From Klebsiella michiganensis (GTDB lineage: Bacteria; Pseudomonadota; Gammaproteobacteria; Enterobacterales; Enterobacteriaceae), in NCBI GenBank assembly GCA_000963575.1, contig CP011077.1, positions 1,116,001-1,180,000 of the forward strand: a stretch of DNA of 64,000 bases, in the 5' to 3' direction. Under the pieces are notes generated by a model. That model did no database searches and was not told the origin of the DNA. It saw nothing but the letters and a program-made list of their open reading frames with translations. Position numbers and translations under genes: made by a program. Numbering within the stretch: the first letter of the stretch is position 1; each line of letters begins with the position of its first letter. This document shows, piece by piece, positions 24,348 through 33,642 of the stretch.

Positions 24348-25847
24348 ATGAGTCTGTTGTCCAGTGTTGTTAAATCGTTATCAAAGCTTTCCATGATTGG
24401 CCGCGCGTTAATGCTGCCTATCTCTTTGCTGCCAGCCGCAGGCTTACTGCTCGCATTCGGCGATAAGTTTCACTTACCGCTAATGATGAATGCGGGCGGG
24501 GTTATCTTCGATAACCTGCCCATGCTGTTCGCGATTGGTTCTGCCGTGGGGCTTGCCGCGGAATCGGGTATTGCCGCGCTGTCTGCGGCGGTGTCGGTGT
24601 TTATCATTAACATTACCATTGGCACCGTAATGCACATCACGCCGGAAATGGCCTCTGCGGGCGGGAAATACGCCATGGTGGTAGGTATCCCGACGTTACA
24701 AATGGGCGTCTTTGGCGGGCTTATCTCCGGCATCCTGGCGGCGTGGTGCTACAACAAGTTCCACACCATGCAACTGCCTGAATTCCTGGGCTTCTTCTCC
24801 GGCAAGCGCTTTGTCGCCATCGCGACGGCATTTCTTTCCTTCCTGCTGGGGATGGTGCTGCCGTGGGTGTGGTCGTACATCCAGTCCGGCATCGATGCCC
24901 TGTCCGTGGTGGTTAACGGGGATAATCAGGCCGTATCGACCTTTATCTTCGGCCTGGTTGAACGCGCGCTTATCCCGCTGGGTCTGCACCACATCTGGTA
25001 CCCGTCTTTCTGGTACTCCTTCGGGGAATACACCACCCACACCGGGCAGGTGATCCACGGCGACCAGACGATTTGGTTTAAAATGCTGGAAGAGGGCGTC
25101 AAGTCCTTCAGCAGCGACAGCTACCAGAATGCCGGTAAATTCATGCAGGGCGAGTTCCCGCTGATGCTGTTCGCGCTGCCCGCAGCCTGTCTGGCGATGT
25201 ACCATGAAGCCAATACCCGGAATAAGAAAATTGCCTCCGGCATTCTGTTCTCTGCGGCGCTGACCTGCTTCCTCACCGGGATCACCGAGCCGGTTGAGTT
25301 CACCTTCATCTTCGTTGCCCCGATCCTGTATGTGTTCAACGCGGTGATGGCTGGCCTGTCTTATATGTGTATGTATCTGCTGCATGCCCATATTGCCAAA
25401 TCCTTCTCCGCCGGGATGATCGACTACATCTCCTTCGGTATTCTGCCGTCGTTCAACGGCTACCAGACTAACTTCCTGATGGCGGTGGTAGTTGGCGTGC
25501 CGATGGCGCTGATTTACTACTTCACCTTCCGCTTCGTTATTCGCCGCTTCGACGTGAAAACGCCGGGCCGTACCGAAGTGACCGCCAACGCGGGAGATAA
25601 AACCGACACCGAACTGGCGGGCGATATTATCGGTCTGCTGGGCGGGGCGCCAAACATTAACTCTGTAGGCTCCTGCATTACTCGTCTGCGCCTCGAGGTG
25701 GACGACAGTTCGATGGTCGACAAAGACGGCCTGAACAGCCTGGGCGCACGCGGCGTGGTGTTTGTCGGCGATTCAGGCATCCAGGTGATATTTGGTGCCA
25801 GAGCGCAATTTATTGCACAGACAATGTCGACGATGATCGGTAAATAA
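24348..25847 (+). CDS. PTS glucose/maltose-family IIBC transporter
   Basis: This 499-residue inner-membrane sugar transporter takes up and phosphorylates a hexose or related sugar. The N-terminal IIC domain (about 1-400) has ~10 membrane helices and the motifs GLHHIWYPSFW and GITEPVEFTFIFVAP; the C-terminal IIB domain (about 425-499) has the phosphocysteine in GSCITRLRLEVDD. There is no IIA domain, so it would borrow IIA-Glc (Crr), as MalX and PtsG do. Sequence suggests the PtsG/MalX group, but the substrate is not certain. The ATG at 24348 is chosen over an upstream GTG because the protein then starts like its relatives. A repressor gene follows 70 bp downstream. Confidence 0.92.
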   Translation: MSLLSSVVKSLSKLSMIGRALMLPISLLPAAGLLLAFGDKFHLPLMMNAGGVIFDNLPMLFAIGSAVGLAAESGIAALSAAVSVFIINITIGTVMHITPEMASAGGKYAMVVGIPTLQMGVFGGLISGILAAWCYNKFHTMQLPEFLGFFSGKRFVAIATAFLSFLLGMVLPWVWSYIQSGIDALSVVVNGDNQAVSTFIFGLVERALIPLGLHHIWYPSFWYSFGEYTTHTGQVIHGDQTIWFKMLEEGVKSFSSDSYQNAGKFMQGEFPLMLFALPAACLAMYHEANTRNKKIASGILFSAALTCFLTGITEPVEFTFIFVAPILYVFNAVMAGLSYMCMYLLHAHIAKSFSAGMIDYISFGILPSFNGYQTNFLMAVVVGVPMALIYYFTFRFVIRRFDVKTPGRTEVTANAGDKTDTELAGDIIGLLGGAPNINSVGSCITRLRLEVDDSSMVDKDGLNSLGARGVVFVGDSGIQVIFGARAQFIAQTMSTMIGK

Positions 25848-25917
25848 TGTAATACCTTTCGGCCTCCTGTATGTTTCAGGGGGCTGAAATTTATGGATGT
25901 GCGGTTGCAGGGGTGGA

Positions 25918-26934
25918 ATGAAAAAGGTCAACATCATTGATGTCGCTGAGCTGGCGGGCGTATCGGTCTCGACGGTTTCTCTGGTTCTGCGCCAGAAGGG
26001 CAAAATTTCTGAGGCGACCATTGATAAGGTCAATGCTGCTATCAAAACCCTGGGCTACGTGCATAACGTTGCCGCCGCCAACCTTCGCTCCAGCACCTCT
26101 AACCTGATCGGCCTGATTATTCGCGACTTCAACAACTCTTTCTCCGTCAACGTGACCGCGAGCGTTGTCCAGCAGTTGGAAAAACAAGGCTATATGGTCT
26201 TTCTCGGCCAGCCGCGCGATGGCGAACAGCAGCTACGCAACTGCCTGACGTCGTTTAGCCAGCAGGGCGTGGCCGGCGTGATTTATCTGGCTGCCGACTG
26301 CCACTCCGCGGAGGTTCCCCAGGCCATTACCGACTGCCCGCTGCCGACGGTGGTCATCTCTGAATCAACCATTACCAGTACGCGCGATGTGATTGGGCGG
26401 GACAATCGCCAGGCCGGTAACCAGGCCACGCGCTTCCTCATTGAGCGCGGCCACCGTAACATTGCCTGGCTGGGCGGCACAAAAAGCTGCCTGATCCGCG
26501 CCGAGCGGCTGTCGGGCTACCGCAGCGCCTTGCAGCAATATGGCCTGCCGTTCAGAGAAGAGTGGGCGCCGGAATGTGCAGACGACACATCGGCTTCGGC
26601 GTTTGCCACGCGCCTGATGCTGGAAAAGAGCAACCAGATTACCGCCATGCTGTGCCATTCCCCGGCGGCGATCATCGGCGCCATCACCGGCATTCAGCAG
26701 GTGGGCCGCACCGTCGGGAAAGACGTTTTCTTAACGCAGCAGGTCTCGCTGATTGGTTTCGAAGATATGATGTACATTAATCTGACCTCGCCGAGCTTTA
26801 CCTATGTCTCCGCATCCAGCGAAGAGACCGGCCGGCAGGCTGCTTCTCTGATTGTCAGCAAAATCAAAGAGCCTGGATTACCGGCACAGCGCATTATTAT
26901 TTCCGGGGAGCTGGTGCCGCGTGAATCGGCTTAA
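25918..26934 (+). CDS. LacI-family repressor, MalI-like
   Basis: The 338-residue repressor has the LacI helix-turn-helix (IIDVAELAGVSVSTVSLVLR) and hinge (NLRSSTSNLIGLIIRDFNNSF). Its effector-binding domain resembles MalI closely (AWLGGTKSCLIRAERLSGYR, GLPFREEWAPEC, FLTQQVSLIGFED). Start 25918 has GGGGTGGA upstream; an earlier in-frame start would add an unusual Cys-rich tail. In E. coli malI is divergent from malX, whereas here the repressor follows its PTS gene in the same direction. It likely binds the palindromes at 24257-24285. Confidence 0.9.
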   Translation: MKKVNIIDVAELAGVSVSTVSLVLRQKGKISEATIDKVNAAIKTLGYVHNVAAANLRSSTSNLIGLIIRDFNNSFSVNVTASVVQQLEKQGYMVFLGQPRDGEQQLRNCLTSFSQQGVAGVIYLAADCHSAEVPQAITDCPLPTVVISESTITSTRDVIGRDNRQAGNQATRFLIERGHRNIAWLGGTKSCLIRAERLSGYRSALQQYGLPFREEWAPECADDTSASAFATRLMLEKSNQITAMLCHSPAAIIGAITGIQQVGRTVGKDVFLTQQVSLIGFEDMMYINLTSPSFTYVSASSEETGRQAASLIVSKIKEPGLPAQRIIISGELVPRESA

Positions 26935-27113
26935 CGTTAATATTAATCATTTCGCATTGGTTAATATGTTATTAATTTCATCATAATTATTTTTATTTTA
27001 TTAACGCATTATTCTCATTTTAATTTCAATTAATCATGAAATCAGTTTGAGATTGCAAGTTGAATACCTTCTGGTCAGAATGCTCGTCTCTGATTAGGAC
27101 TTTTCTCTTAAAA

Positions 27114-28106
27114 ATGCTCAAGCGAATCCTTTCTCTCTTATTGCTGATGGCGGGGTTTTATACCGGCAGCGCGATGGCCGTCAATTGTCAGCGTGCCGCT
27201 ACGCCACTCGAAAATACCATTTGCAATAATGACACCCTGCACTGGCTCGACAGCACGATGAGCGTGATTTATCGCGCCATGCTGGTGAAATACGATGCTC
27301 CCTCGGTACATAAAGAGTATCGGGAATGGGAGAAATCACTTGAAAGCTGCACCTCGGATGGCTGCATTGAGCGCGCCTACTATGAGGGTATTAGCCGAAT
27401 CTCCGGCGTCAGAGAGGACTTTGACTGGCAGGGGCAGTGGTGGAATACCGTGGCGGCAAACCGCAGCGGCGGCACCTTAACCTTTAGCCGTAATGCGGAA
27501 TGGTCGTTAACCGTTGATATCAGGGCCTGGGCAGGGGTGAATCGCGACGACTTCACGGCGGAAGCCCGGAAAATCTACGGCATTGCGGTGGTGGAAAAAG
27601 TGCAGAACACCAGCAACTGTAAGCTGCTGCTTATCCCGCGCCAGGATGGCTCAATCCAGGTGCATACCAACGCAGAGTGGGGCTGTAAATTGTCGATGCC
27701 GACGGGCGTCTTTATTGACGGGCGTTACGTTAAAAGCGCCACGGATCCGCGCCCGAAGGCCACGCTGCTTTCCATCGGTATATTTCCGGATACCGAAACC
27801 GACAACCGTTTCAGAGAGATGGTGGGCAACGACTATCAAAACTTTGTCGATGCCGCGAATGTCTATATCTATCAGGATGATATAGACAATATCGGGGCGA
27901 AGGTGATTGCCATGTGGGTGCGTGGAGAAGCCAACCGCCACACGGCAATTATCATGTATACACCGGAAGGTAAGATGTGGGCGGCACGAACGCTGCCGGG
28001 TAAGAAGGGCGTTCAGGAAGCGAAATTTTACCGCTCGAAGGAGAATGAAGCCGATCCCCTGCCGCGCACTATCCAGGGCTGGAAGCTGCGGTTTTTAGAT
28101 AAGTAG
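27114..28106 (+). CDS. Periplasmic protein with LprI/DUF1311-like N-terminal domain
   Basis: The 330-residue product begins with a signal peptide (MLKRILSLLLLMAGFYTGSAMA). A Cys-containing domain follows (NCQRAATPLENTICNNDTLHWLDSTMSVIYR, ESCTSDGCIERAYYEGI), matching the LprI-type (DUF1311) pattern found in lysozyme-inhibitor-like proteins. The remaining ~220 residues are of unknown fold. The first ATG that begins the signal peptide is used. The preceding 180 bp are AT-rich and hold its promoter. It runs convergent to the flagellar export operon. Confidence 0.75.
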   Translation: MLKRILSLLLLMAGFYTGSAMAVNCQRAATPLENTICNNDTLHWLDSTMSVIYRAMLVKYDAPSVHKEYREWEKSLESCTSDGCIERAYYEGISRISGVREDFDWQGQWWNTVAANRSGGTLTFSRNAEWSLTVDIRAWAGVNRDDFTAEARKIYGIAVVEKVQNTSNCKLLLIPRQDGSIQVHTNAEWGCKLSMPTGVFIDGRYVKSATDPRPKATLLSIGIFPDTETDNRFREMVGNDYQNFVDAANVYIYQDDIDNIGAKVIAMWVRGEANRHTAIIMYTPEGKMWAARTLPGKKGVQEAKFYRSKENEADPLPRTIQGWKLRFLDK

Positions 28107-28159
28107 TGGTAGCTCCCGAACTTGTGCCCGGCCAGCTAAACCACCGCGTCGGGTCTTAC

Positions 28160-28190
28160 CCTCACCCTACGGGATAGCCCCGGGGTGAGG
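28160..28190. repeat. REP-like palindrome between convergent genes
   Basis: CCTCACCC and GGGTGAGG arms flank a GC-rich centre. It resembles the CCCTCACCCTAACCC-type intergenic repeats common in enterobacteria and may end transcription from both sides. Confidence 0.45.
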
Positions 28191-28196
28191 AGAGAA

Positions 28197-30296
28197 TCAC
28201 GCCAATGTCCCGACAATCTTCAAATCACTGTCGTCAGGCACCTCGTTATAAGACAGCACGTTCAGACCGGCACTAAACAGGCGGCCATAGCGCGCCAGAA
28301 TAGGGCGGAGCTGCGGGGTGACCAGCAGCAGCGGCGGCAGGCTTTTGGCCTTCATCTGCTCGTAAATCATCGGCATGGTATTTTGCAGCTGCGCCAGAAT
28401 ATTGGGGTCAACCGGGAAACTGTCCAGCGCAACTTTCCCCGCCTGCTGGGCCTGGTTCAGGGCGTTTAGCAGCAAGTTTTCCAGCTCATTATCAATGGTG
28501 TAGGCGGCAAGCTGTCTGCGGTCGCCGTTGATGTTATGCAAAATAGCGCGACGCAGGGCGTAACGCACATCGGCACACAGCAGCTGCGGATCTTTAGTCA
28601 CCGCGGCGCTTTCCAGCAGCGTCGCGGCAATGGTGACAATGTCTTTCAGCGACACCTGTTCCAGCAGAAGCTGGCGGTACACTTTCAGCAGTTGGCTGAA
28701 ATTCAGCGCAGAATTTAAGTCTTCCGCAAGCTTGGGGGCCTGCAGCGCCAGGCGAGCATGGAGATGGGTAATATCGTCATAGTTAAACAGTTCGGGCAAA
28801 TGCTGACGCGCCACTTTGTTGACGTGCGTCGCCACCACGCTGGCGCAGTCCACTACCTGATAGCCAAGGTTTAATGCCCGCGCCTTTTGGTCCGGATCAA
28901 TCCAGACAATGGCCATGCCGTAGGCCGGATCGGTATCCAGCACGCCGTCGATTTCGCCGTACAGCTCGGTGCCGGGGATAGCCATTAATTTTTCCGCGTT
29001 CACTTCCCCCAGCGCCACCCGAATACCATTGATGTGGATGGCGTACTGGGCGGGCTTGAGGCGGAAGTTTTCACGAATGCGGATCTCCGGCAGCAGCACG
29101 CCGCAGGTTTCAGAGATAACCTGGCGCGCCCCGCGAATACGCTGCGAAAGCGGGCTGCCCTTGGCGGTATCAACCAGCGAAACCAGCTTGTAACCAAGAT
29201 TGAGGCCAATCGGCTCTACCAGCGGAATGCTGTCCCAACTGACGGTGGGGTCCGTGTCGGGGATGAGCGCTTCCTGAATCGCCATGATGTCGTCATCCTG
29301 CTGCTGCGCAGGCTGAACAACTTTGCTCTGCCGCCAGGCGGCAAACAGCAGCAGGGCGGTGAAACTCAGGAAGGCGACGTGCGGCATACCCGGCACGATG
29401 GCCAGGATAAACATCACAAACGCGGCGGTATAAAGCACGTTCGGGCGAGCGAGCAATTGCGTTTTAATTTCGTGGCTAACGTCGCCCCCGTCGCTAACCC
29501 GGGTCACGATAATGGCCGCCGCGGTTGCCAGCAACAGCGACGGGATTTGGGCCACCAGGCCGTCACCGATGGTCAGCAGGACGTACTGCTGGAAGGCGTG
29601 GCTGGCATCGAGATCGTATTTAAAAATACCAATACAGATCCCGCCGATCACGTTAATGATTAGCACCATGATCCCGGCGATGGCATCGCCGCGCACGAAC
29701 TTCGAGGCACCGTCCATCGCGCCGTAAAAATCAGCTTCGTTGGCAACGTCTTTACGCCGCGTTTTGGCCTGCTGCTGATTAATTAAGCCGGCATTAAGAT
29801 CGGCATCAATCGCCATCTGTTTGCCCGGCAGGGCGTCGAGGGTAAAGCGGGCGGAAACTTCAGAAATACGTTCGGCGCCTTTGGTGACGACCACGAAGTT
29901 GATGATCATCAGAATGACGAACACCACGAAGCCGACCACAAAGTTGCCGCCAATAACCACCTGGCCGAAGGCCTCGATCACTTTCCCGGCGGCACCTTCG
30001 CCTTCGTGACCGTGCAGCAACACCACTCGCGTGGAGGCCACATTAAGCGTCAGGCGCATCAGCGTGGTGATCAGCAGCAGCGTTGGGAAGACGGCGAAAT
30101 CAAGCGGCCGTTTGCTGTTCACCGCGACCAGCAGCACGATGACCGCCAGCACGATGTTGAAGGTAAACAGAATATCCAGCACCAGCGGTGACAGCGGCAG
30201 AATAATCATTGCCAGCACGCTGAGCAGCAGCACAGGCACGCCTACGTGCGTCTGCCTCAACAGGCTTACGGCCTGGGTTAACTTACTGTTCGCCAT
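28197..30296 (-). CDS. lfhA: Lateral flagellar export gate protein FlhA
   Basis: This 699-residue inner-membrane component of the flagellar type III export gate has eight N-terminal membrane helices. The FHIPEP-family signature is RFTLDALPGKQMAIDADLNA, and the C-terminal cytosolic ring domain is rich in substrate-chaperone contact segments. Length matches FlhA. It is the last gene of the minus-strand unit lfiM-N-P-Q-R-lfhB-lfhA and overlaps lfhB by 14 bp. Assignment to the lateral (Flag-2) system rests on the laf-type genes in the same cluster. In E. coli K-12 only remnants of the equivalent locus remain (fhiA, mbhA). Confidence 0.96.
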   Translation of the reverse strand: MANSKLTQAVSLLRQTHVGVPVLLLSVLAMIILPLSPLVLDILFTFNIVLAVIVLLVAVNSKRPLDFAVFPTLLLITTLMRLTLNVASTRVVLLHGHEGEGAAGKVIEAFGQVVIGGNFVVGFVVFVILMIINFVVVTKGAERISEVSARFTLDALPGKQMAIDADLNAGLINQQQAKTRRKDVANEADFYGAMDGASKFVRGDAIAGIMVLIINVIGGICIGIFKYDLDASHAFQQYVLLTIGDGLVAQIPSLLLATAAAIIVTRVSDGGDVSHEIKTQLLARPNVLYTAAFVMFILAIVPGMPHVAFLSFTALLLFAAWRQSKVVQPAQQQDDDIMAIQEALIPDTDPTVSWDSIPLVEPIGLNLGYKLVSLVDTAKGSPLSQRIRGARQVISETCGVLLPEIRIRENFRLKPAQYAIHINGIRVALGEVNAEKLMAIPGTELYGEIDGVLDTDPAYGMAIVWIDPDQKARALNLGYQVVDCASVVATHVNKVARQHLPELFNYDDITHLHARLALQAPKLAEDLNSALNFSQLLKVYRQLLLEQVSLKDIVTIAATLLESAAVTKDPQLLCADVRYALRRAILHNINGDRRQLAAYTIDNELENLLLNALNQAQQAGKVALDSFPVDPNILAQLQNTMPMIYEQMKAKSLPPLLLVTPQLRPILARYGRLFSAGLNVLSYNEVPDDSDLKIVGTLA

Positions 30297-31422
30297 CGGC
30301 TTTTAATACCTCTTTTGGAATGTCTATTTGCCTGTTAAGGCGGGGTTTTTGCTCAACGTTTCCCGCTCGCCAGGCTTTCACCTGCATCACGTAAGTCAGG
30401 ACATGAGCAATGGCGCGAAACAGCTGCGCCGGGATCTGTTGGTTAACGCGCGTGGTGTAGTACACCGCGCGAGCCAGCGGCGGGAACTCAACAATTTCCA
30501 CGCCGTGGTTCTGGGCGACTTCACGAATAAACATCGCCACGTCGTCAACGCCTTTCGCCACGATGTAGGGCGCTTCCGCCTTGTTTGGATCGTACTTGAG
30601 GGCCACGGCGTAGTGGGTCGGGTTGGTGACAATCACGTCCGCCGAAGGTACCGTTTTGTTGATTTGCCCCATCGCCATCTGGCGCTGAAGCTGGCGGATG
30701 CGCCCTTTAATCTGCGGGTTACCGTCGTTGTTCTTGTGCTCTTCCTTCACTTCCTGCTTAGTCATGCGCATTTTTTTGGTGAACATGAATTTGCTAAGCG
30801 GCACGTCCAGCAGGGCGAAAATCACAATGACCGCGACAAAGTAGCTGATAACGTGATGAAAAATATCAAAGCCGCGGCTAATGGCCTGGGGCAGGTAAAG
30901 CTGCTGCAGGTAAAGCAAGCCTGACAGCGACTCATGCACCATGGTGTAGAGCACGGCAAGGATCACCCCGCATTTCAGCAGCATCTTGCCAACTTCGACA
31001 TAGTGGCTGCCGGAGACCATGCGCTTAAACCCGCTTATCGGGTTGATTTTTTTGAAGTCCGGCAGCAGCTTGTTGGGGGTGAAAATCCAGCCGCCGGGGA
31101 TCAGGCTTGCCCCAATACAGGCCAGCGGAATCGGCACCAGCGTGGCGATAAACTTGAGGATAACCAGCGCATTAAGCAGCATAAACTGGCTCAGCGCGCC
31201 GCTGTCATCCAGCCGCCCGGCCATGCTGCCGACGGAGAGAAATGACTCGCTTATCAGCGATTTATACCAGGGGAAGAAGCTGCCAATGGTGACAAACGAG
31301 GCGACTAACCCCACCGCCATGGTCAGGTCTTTGGAACGCGGAATATCCCCTTTCTGACGGGCTTTTCGCAGCTTGCCCGCCGTCGGTTTTTCGCTCTTGT
31401 CTCCGCTTGAAGATGACGACAT
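30283..31422 (-). CDS. lfhB: Lateral flagellar export protein FlhB
   Basis: The 379-residue export switch protein has four membrane helices in its first ~210 residues. Its cytoplasmic domain holds the autocleavage motif NPTH (VTNPTHYAVALKYD), which sets substrate switching from hook to filament. The N-terminus (GDKSEKPTAGKLRKARQKGD) is typical. It overlaps lfiR by 1 bp and lfhA by 14 bp, indicating tight translational coupling. Confidence 0.96.
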   Translation of the reverse strand: MSSSSSGDKSEKPTAGKLRKARQKGDIPRSKDLTMAVGLVASFVTIGSFFPWYKSLISESFLSVGSMAGRLDDSGALSQFMLLNALVILKFIATLVPIPLACIGASLIPGGWIFTPNKLLPDFKKINPISGFKRMVSGSHYVEVGKMLLKCGVILAVLYTMVHESLSGLLYLQQLYLPQAISRGFDIFHHVISYFVAVIVIFALLDVPLSKFMFTKKMRMTKQEVKEEHKNNDGNPQIKGRIRQLQRQMAMGQINKTVPSADVIVTNPTHYAVALKYDPNKAEAPYIVAKGVDDVAMFIREVAQNHGVEIVEFPPLARAVYYTTRVNQQIPAQLFRAIAHVLTYVMQVKAWRAGNVEQKPRLNRQIDIPKEVLKADGEQ

Positions 31423-32195
31423 TACTGCCCCCTCATGGCGTCGAGCCGGGCGAGGATCTCATTGGTCAAATTGAGATAGTGCTCCGGGATATGGGAAACA
31501 ATCATCGTGATGCACAGCAGGCCAAACAGCATGCTGATAGGAAAGCCGAGTGAAAACAGGTTCAGCGTCGGCGAGACGCGGTTCAGCAGGCCAAAACCGC
31601 CCTGCACAATCAGCATCACAAAGGTCGTAGGCAACGCAATCAGCGTGGCGGCAGACATGATCCAGCCGAGGCTTTGCGCCAGCTGTTTCAGCGTCGGTTC
31701 ATTGATGGCCTGGCCGATAGGCCAATAGGTGAACCCCTTTACCAGAATGGTGACCACCAGCAGATGGCCGTCCATAATAAAAAAGAGCAGGGCGCAAAAA
31801 ACAAAGATGATTTGTGAAATCACCGCCGTCGAGCCGCCGTTCACCGGATCGTTCATCATTGCCATGCCGAGGCCCATATTCATCGACAGAATATGGCCCG
31901 CGGTCTGGAGCGCAACGAATACAAGCTGCATCGTCATGCCGAACAGTAACCCCCAGAGCAACTGTTCACCGATAAGCAGTATTGCCCTCATCGACATCAG
32001 TTCGTTAAGCACCACGTTGTGGGGCAGCATTGGCGTAATCAGTACCGTTAGCGTCATTGCGGTGGCGATTTTAATGCGGCGGGAAAATGCTTTGTTATCC
32101 AGCACCGGGCAGAAATGCACGAATGCCAGGATGCGTACAAACGGCAGGATCATCGCCAGCAGCGGATTAAGCAGATCGTGAATGTTGATGCCCAT
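31422..32195 (-). CDS. lfiR: Lateral flagellar export protein FliR
   Basis: The 257-residue hydrophobic protein has about six membrane helices and FliR-like segments (GLLFGMTMQLVFVALQTAGH, MNMGLGMAMMNDPVNGG). It forms the export gate core with FliP and FliQ. It sits in the conserved P-Q-R-FlhB order, 3 bp after lfiQ. Confidence 0.95.
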   Translation of the reverse strand: MGINIHDLLNPLLAMILPFVRILAFVHFCPVLDNKAFSRRIKIATAMTLTVLITPMLPHNVVLNELMSMRAILLIGEQLLWGLLFGMTMQLVFVALQTAGHILSMNMGLGMAMMNDPVNGGSTAVISQIIFVFCALLFFIMDGHLLVVTILVKGFTYWPIGQAINEPTLKQLAQSLGWIMSAATLIALPTTFVMLIVQGGFGLLNRVSPTLNLFSLGFPISMLFGLLCITMIVSHIPEHYLNLTNEILARLDAMRGQ

Positions 32196-32198
32196 GCG

Positions 32199-32471
32199 TC
32201 AGCCAACCAGCGAAGCGGCCTGGTGGAAAATACCCGTCGTGAAGTCCACCAGTCGGGTCAGCATCCATTTGCCGCCAAAAATCAGCACCAGCAGCGTGAC
32301 CACCAGGCGAGGCAGGAAGCTCAGGGTTTGTTCATTAATCTGGGTGGTGGCCTGAAAAATACTGACGCACAGACCCACCAGCAGGCTGGGCACGATGGCC
32401 ACGGCGGAAATCAGCAGCACCAGCTGAATGCCGGCAGCCATGATGTCGCCGGCGGTATCCATGTTAATCAT
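32199..32471 (-). CDS. lfiQ: Lateral flagellar export protein FliQ
   Basis: The 90-residue protein has two membrane helices and the family stretch VGLCVSIFQATTQINEQTLS. The frame is open further upstream into lfiP, but a start at 32471 gives the usual FliQ length and follows the lfiP stop by 2 bp. Confidence 0.94.
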   Translation of the reverse strand: MINMDTAGDIMAAGIQLVLLISAVAIVPSLLVGLCVSIFQATTQINEQTLSFLPRLVVTLLVLIFGGKWMLTRLVDFTTGIFHQAASLVG

Positions 32472-32473
32472 CG

Positions 32474-33244
32474 CTACAGCCCCTGCACGCTGGATGTCAG
32501 CGTACCCACGATCAGCGTCCAGCCGTCGCACAGCACAAACAGCATCAACTTAAAGGGCAGCGAGACAATCAGCGGGGACAGCATCATCATCCCCATTGCC
32601 ATTAAAATACTGGCAACAATCAGGTCGATGACCAGGAACGGGATGTAAATCATAAACCCGATCTGAAAGGCCGTTTTCAGCTCGCTGAGCAGGTAAGCGG
32701 GTGTGACGACCGTCAGATCCTGTTCGCGCGCGTCTCCTGACACGCCGGCAATGCTCATCATCTGCGACATGGCTTTGTTGTTGGTTTGCGCCAGCATGAA
32801 CTTCTTCAGCGGCACTTCGGCGGTAGCCAGGGCCTGGTTCAGCGTGATTTTGTCGTTCTGGAACGGCACCACGGCGTCGTTGTACACGGTGGTCCACACC
32901 GGGCGCATCACCAACAGCGTCAGGGCCAGGGCGATCCCGGTCAGGATTTTATTGGGGGGGCTTTGCTGCAGCCCCAGCGCCTGGCGCAGAATCGCCAGCA
33001 CGATGATAAAGCGCGTGAAGCAGGTCATCATCAGCACCATGATCGGCAGCAGTCCGAGCAGGGTCATCAGAATTAGGATTTCAATTTTGACGTTGTAATC
33101 CTGGCCCGCGTCGGTGTCGTTGGCGCTAAATAAGGTGACCTCGCCGTTGGCGGCAAACAGCAGCGGTGAGAAACACAGGCCGAACATCAGCAGCGCCGCC
33201 AGGCCGCTCTTTTGGCTCGTTACGCCACGCAGCAGGCTGTTCAT
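32474..33244 (-). CDS. lfiP: Lateral flagellar export protein FliP
   Basis: The 256-residue gate protein has a cleavable signal-like N-terminus (LLMFGLCFSPLLFA). The conserved FliP region is LRQALGLQQSPPNKILTGIA, and C-terminal helices follow (PFLVIDLIVASILMAMGMMM). Its start overlaps the lfiN end by 4 bp. Confidence 0.96.
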   Translation of the reverse strand: MNSLLRGVTSQKSGLAALLMFGLCFSPLLFAANGEVTLFSANDTDAGQDYNVKIEILILMTLLGLLPIMVLMMTCFTRFIIVLAILRQALGLQQSPPNKILTGIALALTLLVMRPVWTTVYNDAVVPFQNDKITLNQALATAEVPLKKFMLAQTNNKAMSQMMSIAGVSGDAREQDLTVVTPAYLLSELKTAFQIGFMIYIPFLVIDLIVASILMAMGMMMLSPLIVSLPFKLMLFVLCDGWTLIVGTLTSSVQGL

Positions 33245-33642
33245 CCCGCCAGTTCGCCCAGGTTTTTGTTGTTAAACTCGGTAATGCGCAGCCCGTACTT
33301 ATCGTTTAGCACCACCACTTCGCCTTTACCAAACAGGATGCCGTTAACCTTTATATCCAGAGGCTCCCCGGCGAGTTTGTCCAACTCAATCACGGAGTCG
33401 TTGGTGACCGACATTAAATCAGCCAGCGAGATTTCCACCGAAGCCACTTCCAGCGTCAGGGTGACGGGAATACGACTGAACAGCGACATTTTGCGGATCT
33501 GATCCATAGGATTTGTGCGCGAGGCGTTCTCCTGCAGATCCAGACGGATGTTGCCTTCCACCGTCTCTTCCTGCGGAGCATCACCGAAGTTCAGGTCATC
33601 CAGATCCAGCGTTTGGTTCAGGTCTTGTTCAATTTGACTCAT
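33241..33642 (-). CDS. lfiN: Lateral flagellar motor switch protein FliN
   Basis: The 133-residue C-ring protein has a variable acidic N-terminus (about 1-55) and the SpoA domain (VTLTLEVASVEISLADLMSV, VNGILFGKGEVVVLNDKYGL, ITEF). It forms the lower ring that binds CheY-P and export components. It overlaps lfiM by 14 bp. Confidence 0.95.
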   Translation of the reverse strand: MSQIEQDLNQTLDLDDLNFGDAPQEETVEGNIRLDLQENASRTNPMDQIRKMSLFSRIPVTLTLEVASVEISLADLMSVTNDSVIELDKLAGEPLDIKVNGILFGKGEVVVLNDKYGLRITEFNNKNLGELAG